From contig NZ_CP013141.1 of NCBI RefSeq assembly GCF_001442535.1, forward strand, positions 4,455,738-4,519,737: a stretch of 64,000 bases of DNA, read 5' to 3'. This stretch comes from Lysobacter antibioticus. Lineage in GTDB: Bacteria; Pseudomonadota; Gammaproteobacteria; Xanthomonadales; Xanthomonadaceae. The notes beneath the pieces are model-generated. The model did no database searches, was not told the origin of the DNA, and was given only the letters and a program-made list of their open reading frames with translations. The translations under genes were made by a program, and so were the position numbers. Below are positions 34,592-42,100 of this stretch, piece after piece. Position 1 is the stretch's first letter, and each line of letters starts with the position of its first letter.

Positions 34592-34984
34592 TCAGTCTTC
34601 GACGAAGGATTTAAGCCGCAGCAAGGCCTGGTCCCACTGCTGCGAGATCGCATCGAGCGAGCGCCGCGCCTCGTCCAGTTGCGCGGGCTCGAACTCCCAC
34701 AGGCGTTCGCGCCCTGCCTTGAGGTCGCGCACCAGCCCGGCCTCGGCGAGCACCTGCAGATGTTTGGTCACCGCCTGGCGGCTGATGTCGGTGCCGCCGG
34801 TGAGTTGCGCAATCGACATCGCACCGCCCGCGCACAAAGCCACGACCAGGCGCAACCGGGTCTCGTCGCTGAGCGCAGCGAAGACCCGTGCTGACTTGAA
34901 CAAAGCCGATTTGCGCAACGCCGGCGCCTTCAACGCCGCCCGGTTCGCCGCTCCCGGCTTAGCCGCTCCCGGCTTAGCCGACAT
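34592..34984 (-). CDS. ArsR-family winged-helix regulator
   Basis: A 130-residue regulator (ARVFAALSDETRLRLVVALC, SIAQLTGGTDISRQAVTKHLQVLAEAGLVRDLKAGRER). It lacks the Cys metal-binding motif of classic ArsR proteins and belongs to the type paired with AHSA1/SRPBCC proteins. Start codon overlaps the end of the AHSA1 gene by 11 bp, so it is the second gene of that pair. A 15-bp tandem repeat (AKPGA twice) forms its N-terminus and duplicates the upstream stop codon. Confidence 0.92.
   Translation of the reverse strand: MSAKPGAAKPGAANRAALKAPALRKSALFKSARVFAALSDETRLRLVVALCAGGAMSIAQLTGGTDISRQAVTKHLQVLAEAGLVRDLKAGRERLWEFEPAQLDEARRSLDAISQQWDQALLRLKSFVED
34946..34976 (-). repeat. 15-bp tandem duplication at the AHSA1/arsR junction
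   Basis: CGCTCCCGGCTTAGC occurs twice in tandem. In the minus-strand frame of the AHSA1 gene it supplies two TAA codons; in the arsR frame it encodes the repeated AKPGA. Confidence 0.8.
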
Positions 34985-35429
34985 AGCGCTCGATGTTCTT
35001 CATCTGTTCGTCCCAGCCGCCGCTGTTCATGCGGAAGGCTTCGTCGCGGCGCGAGGCCGGCACGCGGTCGAAACCGGACTCGACCACGCGCAACAAGGTG
35101 CCGCCGTCGACCTCTTCGAGAGTGAACTCGACCAGGGTCGGCGCTTCATGCGAGTAGTCGACCTCGGCATCGACCGCATAGGGATGCCAATGGAAGGACA
35201 GCAGGCGTTCGGGCTCGACGCGCTGGACTTCGACCTGCATCAGCAGATGCTCGTAGCCCGGATACGTGATGTAGCCCTGGGTGATCTGCCCGGGCACGAA
35301 GCGCTGGCCTTCGAGGCGGACGCCGAACCATTCGCCGAAGGACTCGGCGTCGGCCAAGGCCTGCCAGACCCGCGAGCGCGGCGCCTTGAGCAGGATCTGC
35401 TTCTCGATGCGATCGGTGGATGCGTTCAT
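34974..35429 (-). CDS. AHSA1/SRPBCC domain protein
   Basis: A 151-residue START-like hydrophobic-pocket protein (IEKQILLKAPRSRVWQALADAESFGEWFGVRLEG, SFHWHPYAVD, TLVEFTLEEVDGGTLLRVVESGFD). Members bind lipids or hydrophobic ligands, and many are encoded beside ArsR regulators, as here. Start at 35429 has a strong GGAGG site (GGAGGTACGACC). Translation is coupled to arsR by an 11-bp overlap. Confidence 0.92.
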   Translation of the reverse strand: MNASTDRIEKQILLKAPRSRVWQALADAESFGEWFGVRLEGQRFVPGQITQGYITYPGYEHLLMQVEVQRVEPERLLSFHWHPYAVDAEVDYSHEAPTLVEFTLEEVDGGTLLRVVESGFDRVPASRRDEAFRMNSGGWDEQMKNIERYVG

Positions 35430-35541
35430 GGTCGTACCTCCGACCCGAAGGCTAGTCCCGCCCGCGGCCAAATGCAACCATTTGGTTGCCTTAAATCGCT
35501 ACCGCAGCGGCCGGGCCGTTCGCCGCGACCGGCGCGCCGGC

Positions 35542-36384
35542 TCAGGCCCCGAGCGAACCGTCCTGCAGCGCGCGGCACAGCTGCGCGGTGGCCTCGTCCA
35601 TCGGGAAGCAGCACTCCACGTGCAATTCGTCGACGGTCACGTCGCGCGGGGTACCGAAGGTGGTGATGGTGGAGAAGAAGCGCAGCTCGTGTTCGTCGCG
35701 GCGCAGGATCGTGGTCAGCAGCGGCGACGGCGCCGCATCGAACTGGCGCCGGCGCCAATGGCACGGCACGCCCGGATAGGCCATGACTTCGTCGAGCAAG
35801 GCGCGAGCCGCGCTGTCGCCCGGCGTCGCGGCGACGGCGGTATGCAGATGGCGGATCAGTTCGCCGGCCACCTCCTCCCAGTTCGCGACTGCCGGGCGCA
35901 GATCCTCGGGATCGAAGATCTGCCGGATCATGTTGGCGTGGCGGTTCGGGCGGCCGCGCATGACGAAGGCATTGGTGCGCACCGCGGCCTCGTTGGCCAT
36001 CAACACGTCCCAATGCCGGTTCAACAGGAACGCCGGATACGGCTCCTGCTGTTTGAGGATGAATTCGATCGCCCGCCGGATCTGGGCGAACTCGGGCGTC
36101 GCCAACGCGGTCTCGGGGTACTTCGGCGCGAAACCGGCCGCGACTAGCAGGACATTGCGTTCTCGCAGCGGCATGTCGAGGGCGTCGGCGAGCTTGACGA
36201 TCATCTCCCGGCTCGGCTGCGACTTGCCGGTCTCCACATAGCTCAGATGACGGGCCGACACGCCCGCGTCCAGGGCCAGGTCCAGTTGGCTCCAGCGCCG
36301 CACCGCGCGCCACTCGCGCAGCAGCGCGCCGACGCACTGGTTGCGCGGGCCGGTGTTCGGATTCGTAGCGAGGGCCATGTTCAT
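35542..36384 (-). CDS. XRE-family regulator with MmyB-like ligand domain
   Basis: A 280-residue regulator. Residues 15-70 are a Cro/C1-type HTH (LREWRAVRRWSQLDLALDAGVSARHLSYVETGKSQPSREMIVKLADAL), and residues about 95-275 form the MmyB-like C-terminal domain (YPAFLLNRHWDVLMANEAA, FDPEDLRPAVANWEEVAGELIRHLH, SPLLTTILRRDEHELRFFSTI) with a PAS-like fold that binds fatty acids or similar ligands in relatives. Start at 36384 is the likeliest of several in-frame ATGs. Divergent from an alpha/beta hydrolase gene, with an operator-like palindrome between them. Confidence 0.9.
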   Translation of the reverse strand: MNMALATNPNTGPRNQCVGALLREWRAVRRWSQLDLALDAGVSARHLSYVETGKSQPSREMIVKLADALDMPLRERNVLLVAAGFAPKYPETALATPEFAQIRRAIEFILKQQEPYPAFLLNRHWDVLMANEAAVRTNAFVMRGRPNRHANMIRQIFDPEDLRPAVANWEEVAGELIRHLHTAVAATPGDSAARALLDEVMAYPGVPCHWRRRQFDAAPSPLLTTILRRDEHELRFFSTITTFGTPRDVTVDELHVECCFPMDEATAQLCRALQDGSLGA

Positions 36385-36418
36385 GCGGCCATGATAGGAG
36401 CCGGCTTCGATCAAAACC

Positions 36419-36458
36419 ATGACCTCGCAGGTCATGCAGATTGCACCTGCGACGTCAT
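36419..36458. promoter_or_regulatory. Two operator-like sites between XRE regulator and hydrolase
   Basis: ATGACCT-CGC-AGGTCAT (36419-36435) is a perfect 7-bp inverted repeat; 7 bp further right TGCACCTGCGACGTCAT (36442-36458) is a degenerate second copy. Both lie in the 142-bp divergent promoter region, consistent with binding of the adjacent XRE protein. Confidence 0.55.
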
Positions 36459-36526
36459 TGCCGGCATGACCGCCGATATCGATCATCGCCTCCCATCGAA
36501 ACGCCCGTCCGGGCCTGGGAGACGAA

Positions 36527-37510
36527 ATGAACCGCAGAACCTTCATCCAACTCGGCGTCGGCGCGGCCAGCGTCGGCCTGCTCGGCGCTTGCGCCACCGG
36601 CCTGTCCGGCGCGACCGCGACCGCGGCCGATGCCGCAGCCTGGAACGCGGCCGCGTTCCACGCCGCGCGTCGGTTCGTCGCGACCTCGTTCGGCGAGATC
36701 GCCTACGTCGAGCGCGGCCAGGGGCCGGCGGCCCTGTTCCTGCACGGCTTCCCGCTCAACAGCTTCCAGTGGCGCGGCGCGATGGCCTATCTGGCGCCGT
36801 ACCGCCGCTGCATCGCCGCCGACTTCATGGGCCTGGGCTATACGCGGGTCGCAGAAGGTCAGAGCGTGGCGCCGGACGCGCAGGTCGACATGCTCGCGAC
36901 CTTGCTCGACCGGCTCGGCGTCGACAGCGTCGACCTGATCGCCAACGACAGCGGCGGCGCGGTCGCGCAGATGTTCCTGGTCAAGTATCCGCAGCGCGTG
37001 CGCAGCATGCTGCTGACCAACTGCGACGTCGAGAACGACAGCCCGCCGGCCGCGGTGGTGCCGGTGATCGAAGCCGCACGCCGCGGCCGCTTCGCACTGG
37101 AAACGTTTCCGCCGCAGCTGGCCGACCATGCCTTCGCCCGTTCGGAAAAGGGCATCGGCGTACAGTGCTTCACCTATCCCGATCATCCGAGCGACGAAGC
37201 GATCGAGACCTACTTCACCCCGCTGGTCAGCACGCCGCAACGCACGCAGCTCACCGACGCCTATGCGATGGGGCTGGACCCGAACCCGCTCGCCGGTATC
37301 GAGGCGGCACTGAAGCGCTGCACGCAACCGGTACGGATCGTCTGGGGCACCGGCGACACGATCTTCTCGCCGGCCAGCCCGCATTACCTCGACCGCTTGT
37401 TCCCGAACTCACGCGGCATCCGCTTCATCGAGGGCGCGAAACTGTTCTACCCGGAAGAGTTTCCGGAAGTGATCGCGCACGAAGCGCGGCAGCTCTGGGC
37501 GACGCTCTGA
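36527..37510 (+). CDS. Exported alpha/beta hydrolase, haloalkane dehalogenase-like, with an altered triad
   Basis: A 327-residue protein. The N-terminus MNRRTFIQLGVGAAS has a twin-arginine-like motif and a lipobox LLGAC (Cys22), so it is probably a Tat-exported lipoprotein. The fold motifs are LHGFPLNSFQWRG (oxyanion) and ANDSGGAVAQ, where Asp141 sits at the nucleophile position as in dehalogenases and epoxide hydrolases. WGTGDTIFSP supplies the acid. At the site where the catalytic His normally follows (Gly-His-Phe), this protein reads GAKLFYPEEFPE, so the His is missing or shifted (His318 is nearby). Activity is therefore uncertain. Divergent XRE regulator. Confidence 0.88.
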   Translation: MNRRTFIQLGVGAASVGLLGACATGLSGATATAADAAAWNAAAFHAARRFVATSFGEIAYVERGQGPAALFLHGFPLNSFQWRGAMAYLAPYRRCIAADFMGLGYTRVAEGQSVAPDAQVDMLATLLDRLGVDSVDLIANDSGGAVAQMFLVKYPQRVRSMLLTNCDVENDSPPAAVVPVIEAARRGRFALETFPPQLADHAFARSEKGIGVQCFTYPDHPSDEAIETYFTPLVSTPQRTQLTDAYAMGLDPNPLAGIEAALKRCTQPVRIVWGTGDTIFSPASPHYLDRLFPNSRGIRFIEGAKLFYPEEFPEVIAHEARQLWATL

Positions 37511-38064
37511 TCGCAGCGAAATCTGCGTCGCATCCGTATGACGTTTGTCATCAATCGTGGCCGCGCCAGCGCGTTGCGACGACAACGATGAAGTTCATGC
37601 CTGGCCATCGCCAGGCTCGTGTCTCGACTACGACGGCGGCGCAATGCCGCCGTCGCGCGTATCGCAGCGGTCCTCGATGCGCCGCTGGTACGCTCTTGCG
37701 ATCCGTCCATCGGTTTCGCCTTGTCTCTGCGTACAGCAACCGCCATTACGCTGTCGTGCAAGGTCGCCGCGCCATCGCGTCGCCGCCCACGCCGCCCGCG
37801 CATCGCGCTTGCAACCCTGCGCACGATCGCGGCATCACTGTCAGCAAGCCCACTTACTGCGCCGCCTTCGATGCCCTCACCGCTGCGTTTCCGAAACGAA
37901 CGTCCTTCGCCCGACCCGGTTGCGAACGCGCGCGCCAGTCCGCCGCCGCGGCGCCCGCCGCGCGCGCCGCCCGACCCCGGCTTCGATACCCGGATGTGTT
38001 TATTTGTACGGTCCCGACGAGCACCACCCGCCGGCGCTACCATGCCGGCTCGCATGAGGTGGCC
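37511..38064. other. 554-bp intergenic region with two hairpins
   Basis: A hairpin GCCTGGC-CATC-GCCAGGC (37599-37616) and a strong perfect one at 37631-37655 follow the hydrolase gene. The rest holds no supported gene; the Arg/Pro-rich frames on both strands do not look like real proteins. The GAGGTGGCC ribosome site of the response regulator ends it. Confidence 0.55.
37631..37655 (+). terminator. Hairpin downstream of the hydrolase gene
   Basis: CGACGGCGGC and GCCGCCGTCG form a perfect 10-bp stem with a GCAAT loop. No T-tract, so a rho-independent role is plausible but not certain. Confidence 0.55.
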
Positions 38065-38763
38065 ATGAATAAAGTCCTGCTGATAGAGGACGACGCCCGA
38101 CTGGCCGGGCTGATATCCGAATACCTGCAACGCTACGACTTTCAAACCTCGGTGGTATTGCGCGGGGACCAGGCGCTGACCGCGATCGAGGACGATCCAC
38201 CCGACGTGATCGTGCTCGACCTGATGCTGCCCGGCATGGACGGCTTCGACGTCTGCCGCCAGATCCGCAAGCAATCGAGCTTGCCGATCGTGATGCTGAC
38301 CGCGCGCGGCGATCTGTTCGATCAGGTTACCGGCCTGGAGGTCGGCGCCGACGACTACGTACTCAAGCCGGTCGAACCGCGGCTGCTGCTGGCGCGACTG
38401 CGCGCCATCCTGCGCCGCAGCCAGGCGCGGCCGCAGCCCAACGGCTCCTCGATGCTGCTGTACGGCGGCCTGCAGATCGACATGACCGCGCGCCAGGTGC
38501 GCTGGAAAGGCCAGGAGATCGACCTCAAGACCGCCGACTACAACCTGTTCGTGATCCTGGCCCAGGCCGCCGGCCGTGTGCTCAATCGCGACGAGTTGCT
38601 GCGGCGCTGGCGCGGGATCGGCTTCGACGGCGTCGACCGCACCGTCGACGTCAGCATCTCGCGCCTGCGCCGGCATTTCGGCGACGACGCCCACGAGCCG
38701 CGCAAGATCAAGACCGTATGGGGCCGCGGTTACCTGTTCAGTCCAATCGCCTGGGAGGACTGA
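38065..38763 (+). CDS. OmpR-family response regulator (RstA-like)
   Basis: A 232-residue regulator with an intact receiver (LLIEDDARLAGL; phospho-acceptor Asp52 in VIVLDLMLPGMDG; MLTARG; Lys in LKPVEPR) and an OmpR/PhoB winged helix (QIDMTARQVRWKGQEIDLKT, RTVDVSISRLRRHFG, IKTVWGRGYLF). Best resembles RstA. The ATG at 38065 has a GAGGTGG site. The kinase gene begins immediately after the stop codon, so the pair is co-translated. Confidence 0.94.
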   Translation: MNKVLLIEDDARLAGLISEYLQRYDFQTSVVLRGDQALTAIEDDPPDVIVLDLMLPGMDGFDVCRQIRKQSSLPIVMLTARGDLFDQVTGLEVGADDYVLKPVEPRLLLARLRAILRRSQARPQPNGSSMLLYGGLQIDMTARQVRWKGQEIDLKTADYNLFVILAQAAGRVLNRDELLRRWRGIGFDGVDRTVDVSISRLRRHFGDDAHEPRKIKTVWGRGYLFSPIAWED

Positions 38764-40140
38764 ATGTTCGCGATGCTGGTGCGGCTGTACCTGACCGTGG
38801 CCGGCCTGCTGTTGTGCTCGATGCTGTTGGTGCAGCAAGCCTTTCCGTATCTGTTTCCGGACCAGTACTCGCAATCGGCGCGGCACGAATTCAGCGGCGA
38901 GCTGGCGCTGCTGCGCGAGCACCTGCGCGGCGTCGGCATCGGCGAATTGCCCGAGCGCATCGCCGCGCTCAACCGCAGCAACCCGGACCGCTACAGCGTG
39001 CTGTCGCCGGCGATGGCGCTGCGCCTGCCGGCGCGGGTGCTGGCCGAACTGGCCGCCTCCGGCACCGCCAGCGACCACGTCAGCACCGAGCATCACCACG
39101 TCTATGTCCGTCTCGACCACGGCGACGTGGTCCAGATCAGCTACGACGAAAGCGATTTCCCGATCCGCTACATCGCCTACGCCACCGTGTTCGCGATGGT
39201 GCTGGTCGGCCTGATGATCTGGCTGCAGCCGCATTGGCGCGACCTGGAGCGGCTGCGCGACGCCGCCGCGCGCTTCGGCGACGGCGACCTCAACGCCCGC
39301 GCGCGCCTGCCGGGCGGCTCGTCGATCCGCCAGCTATGCGTCTACTTCAACAACATGGCCGACCAGATCGGCTGCCTGATCCAGTCGCAGCGCGACATGG
39401 TCAACGCCGCCTCGCACGAACTGCGCACGCCGATCACCCGCCTGGAGTTCGGCCTGGCCAACCTCGGCGACACCCTCGACGATCGGGTCGCGCGCGCGCG
39501 CGTGCACGCCTTGCGCTGCGACGTCGAAGAACTCGACCTGCTGGTCGGCGAACTGCTGACCCTGGGCATGCTCGAACGCAGCGGCCCGATGCCGGCGCTG
39601 GAGCGCATCGACTTGTCCGCGTTCCTGCGCGCCTCGACCGGCGTATCGGCCGAGGAGCTGCGCATCCGCAGCACCCATATCGAGTGGGAGCTCGCCCCGG
39701 CCCTGAAGGAGGTCGTGGTCGAACCGCGCAGCCTCGGCCGCGCCTTCTCCAACCTCATGCGCAACGCCCTGCGCTATGCCGACGGCACCATCCGGGTCGG
39801 CGCCGAAGCGGTCGAGCACGGCTGGCAGTTGGTGGTCGAGGACGATGGCGTCGGCATCCCGCCGGAGGACCGCCTGCGCGTGTTCGAACCGTTCTATCGC
39901 CTCGACCGCAGCCGCGACCGCGCCACCGGCGGCTTCGGGCTCGGCCTCAGCATCGTGCGCCAGGTGATCGACCGCCACGGCGGCGAGATCCACATCGAGA
40001 GCTCGCCGTTGGGCGGCGCGCGCTTCGTCATGCGCATTCCCTGGCACCAGCCCGGCGAGTGGCGCGGCCGCAGCCGGGCCCCGCGCGAAGAACCCGCGGC
40101 GGACGCCGGCCACTTCGAACATTCGTTTCATCTGCAATGA
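38764..40140 (+). CDS. Sensor histidine kinase (RstB-like)
   Basis: A 458-residue inner-membrane kinase. Spans at residues about 7-29 and 138-160 enclose a periplasmic sensor of about 110 residues containing HHHVYVRLDHGD. A HAMP segment follows, then the H-box MVNAASHELRTPITRLEFGL with His218, N-box FSNLMRNALRYADG, and the G boxes VEDDGVGIPPED and GGFGLGLSIVRQV. The C-terminal 40 residues are charged. Partner of the preceding regulator. Signal unknown; the periplasmic His cluster might sense metal or pH. Confidence 0.94.
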   Translation: MFAMLVRLYLTVAGLLLCSMLLVQQAFPYLFPDQYSQSARHEFSGELALLREHLRGVGIGELPERIAALNRSNPDRYSVLSPAMALRLPARVLAELAASGTASDHVSTEHHHVYVRLDHGDVVQISYDESDFPIRYIAYATVFAMVLVGLMIWLQPHWRDLERLRDAAARFGDGDLNARARLPGGSSIRQLCVYFNNMADQIGCLIQSQRDMVNAASHELRTPITRLEFGLANLGDTLDDRVARARVHALRCDVEELDLLVGELLTLGMLERSGPMPALERIDLSAFLRASTGVSAEELRIRSTHIEWELAPALKEVVVEPRSLGRAFSNLMRNALRYADGTIRVGAEAVEHGWQLVVEDDGVGIPPEDRLRVFEPFYRLDRSRDRATGGFGLGLSIVRQVIDRHGGEIHIESSPLGGARFVMRIPWHQPGEWRGRSRAPREEPAADAGHFEHSFHLQ

Positions 40141-40242
40141 TCGGCACCGAAGGGATCGGCGCCCAGCGGTGACCCCTTTTTCCGGCGCAGTGCGTTAACC
40201 CATGCGCAGGCCGCCAATGACGGCGGCCGGGAAGGAACCGAT

Positions 40243-40686
40243 ATGCATATGGAAATGAACGCCCTCGACGACGTCGAGTCCCAGGTCCTCGACCTCGCCA
40301 ACCAGGCCATCGGCCACCAGGCCGGCGGCGATTACCGCCAGGCCGCCCAGCGTTGGGCACAGGCCATCGCCTTGGCCGATACCGGCATGCACGACGACGA
40401 GATCCGCTACTGGCTGCGCAGCGGCATCGCCGACGCCCACTACCGGCTCGGTCAAGACGAAGCCTGCATCGCCGCGGCCCGCGAGGCCCGCGACTGGTGC
40501 CGGCACCACCAGGCGCCGTTGGCGGCCTTGCTGCTGGGTCAGGCGCTGTACCGCAGCGGACGCGTGCAGGCCGCGCTGGAGGCCCTCGAGGAGGCGCGCA
40601 GCATGATCGGTGCGGAGTTCCTCGACGCGATCGACCACGTCCATCGCGATGCCATCGCCGAGCTCATGACCGCCCGCGCCGCCTGA
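40243..40686 (+). CDS. TPR-like helical protein
   Basis: A 147-residue soluble protein with helix pairs like tetratricopeptide repeats: GGDYRQAAQRWAQAIALADT, HYRLGQDEACIAAAREARDWC, ALLLGQALYRSGRVQAALEALEEARSM. Start could be 40243 or the next Met codons. It follows the RstAB-like pair by 102 bp and may be unrelated. Convergent with a TetR gene. A protein-interaction role is likely; nothing more specific can be said. Confidence 0.75.
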   Translation: MHMEMNALDDVESQVLDLANQAIGHQAGGDYRQAAQRWAQAIALADTGMHDDEIRYWLRSGIADAHYRLGQDEACIAAAREARDWCRHHQAPLAALLLGQALYRSGRVQAALEALEEARSMIGAEFLDAIDHVHRDAIAELMTARAA

Positions 40687-40707
40687 TCGCGACGACGCGC
40701 TGCGGGT

Positions 40708-41331
40708 TCAGAAGCGCGCCCACCATTGCACCGAGCGCTCGAAGTAGCCGATCAGGGTCTGCACCAGGCGTTGCCGGTCCTGCGGCTCGCCGCAGGCGAT
40801 GACCCGGTCGACCGCGCTGTGCATCGCGGTGAAGAAGATCACCGCGGTCAGGCGCGGGTCCGGCGCGGCCCAGACCCGCGCCGCGATGCCGCCTTCGAGC
40901 AGTTCGACCAGCTGATCGATGACCGGGTTCTCCTGCATCGCATGGCGGTCGTGGGTGCGCAGGTCGTGGAAGACGACATCGTGCAGCGCGACCTGGTCGA
41001 GGTAGCCCTCGACCGCGCTCTGCACCCAGGCGCGCAGGCGTGCCGGCCAATCGTTGGGTCGGCAGCGGTCCATGGCGTCGTGAAGACGGACGCGAAAGCC
41101 CTCGACGAAACGCTGCTGCAAGGCCAGCAGCAGATGCTCGCGGCTGGCGAAGTGGTCGCGCAGCACGCGCAGTTCCAGGCCGGCGCCGGCGGCGATGTCG
41201 GCCAGGGCGACGCGCTCGGTGCCACGCTCGACGAACAGGCGCGCAGCGACGTCCAGCAGCGCTTCGCGGGTCGGGACGGCGGCCGCCGCGAAAGCGGGCT
41301 CGGGCAGGGCAAACGACGACGGGGACGGCAT
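40708..41331 (-). CDS. TetR-family regulator
   Basis: A 207-residue regulator with an N-terminal TetR helix-turn-helix (REALLDVAARLFVERGTERVALADIAAGAGLELRVLRDHFASREHLLLALQQ) and a helical ligand domain. The recognition helix region departs from the usual SxxxLYYHF (LRVLRDHFASRE). A Fur-like palindrome overlaps its promoter (41346-41360). There is no divergently transcribed enzyme; the nearest plus-strand gene is the NRPS 770 bp away. Confidence 0.88.
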   Translation of the reverse strand: MPSPSSFALPEPAFAAAAVPTREALLDVAARLFVERGTERVALADIAAGAGLELRVLRDHFASREHLLLALQQRFVEGFRVRLHDAMDRCRPNDWPARLRAWVQSAVEGYLDQVALHDVVFHDLRTHDRHAMQENPVIDQLVELLEGGIAARVWAAPDPRLTAVIFFTAMHSAVDRVIACGEPQDRQRLVQTLIGYFERSVQWWARF

Positions 41332-41345
41332 CGACCGGCCTCAAA

Positions 41346-41360
41346 TGAGAATGGCTCTCA
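41346..41360. promoter_or_regulatory. Fur-box-like palindrome TGAGAATGGCTCTCA
   Basis: Matches the 7-1-7 style consensus TGATAATnATTATCA in its G/A variant (TGAGAAT ... TCTCA) except at the centre. Lies 15 bp upstream of the TetR start codon, where Fur would block transcription. Confidence 0.5.
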
Positions 41361-41708
41361 TCATATCCCAGGCCATGACGGCGCGCGCCGGCGCTACCGG
41401 CCATGCCGCTTGCCCCGCGTTCGCCGGACGTCTCGATCCGGGCCGGCCGCGCGTCGCAATCGATCGCCCCGCATCGCTCAAAGCGGCAGCGCGCGCGCCG
41501 CGGATATTCGCCGACGGGAAAATTCATTCGCGAAACCGAAAATCGAAAGCGCCTCGATGCCGCGCGGCATCACAAGCCGATCGTGATTTCGAACCGCGTT
41601 GCGATACCGCGCGGATACCGATATTTCAGCGGCGCAAACGCGAAAAATCGCTGCGGCGACAATATTCGCGCGATCTTGTCGCTTGTAGAAAAAACTTCAC
41701 ATATCCGT

Positions 41709-41767
41709 CTTGTGATCCGGCTCTCAACGCCGGCTTCGTAAATATTCGACTTGTGATCCGTCTCTCA
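41709..41767 (+). repeat. 18-bp direct repeat, 41 bp apart, upstream of the NRPS
   Basis: CTTGTGATCCGGCTCTCA (41709-41726) and CTTGTGATCCGTCTCTCA (41750-41767) differ at one base. The four-helical-turn spacing would put both copies on one face of DNA, suitable for an activator. Confidence 0.6.
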
Positions 41768-42100
41768 CCGATCTCGATGGACACGGCCGGAGCGCTCAGG
41801 GATATTGAATCCGAAGCGGCAGCGAAGCGCGATGCGGATCGCCGCCGCCGCAGGCGAACCACATAAGAACGCAAGCCCGCCATCCGCGCGAGTAGCGCAG
41901 TCGGCTGCTACGGACAGGGCTCGGCCCCGGCGCCAAGCGCCGCGGCGACGACGTACTTTTATTTCGAAACAAACATGGAGAGGGGGCCACTCGTAACGAG
42001 CTGGCCGCGGGATCGCGCGCGAGAACAACGCGTCGTCGGGCATGGCGCCCGCCGGCCGCTGACGGCGTGCGGCCAACGGCCGCCTCAAAGGATGCGCGCC

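Larger units (their letters stand above)
41332..42100. other. 769-bp region between TetR and NRPS genes
   Basis: Lower in GC than its surroundings, especially 41500-41780. Contains the Fur-like palindrome at its left end and an 18-bp direct repeat at 41709 and 41750. No gene is supported. It is long enough to hold the promoter and regulatory sites of the NRPS operon. Confidence 0.55.

Noticed and set aside
37511..38064. Open frames on both strands between the hydrolase and response-regulator genes
   Set aside because: All are short, Arg/Pro/Ala-rich and contradicted by the hairpins in the interval; treated as non-coding.
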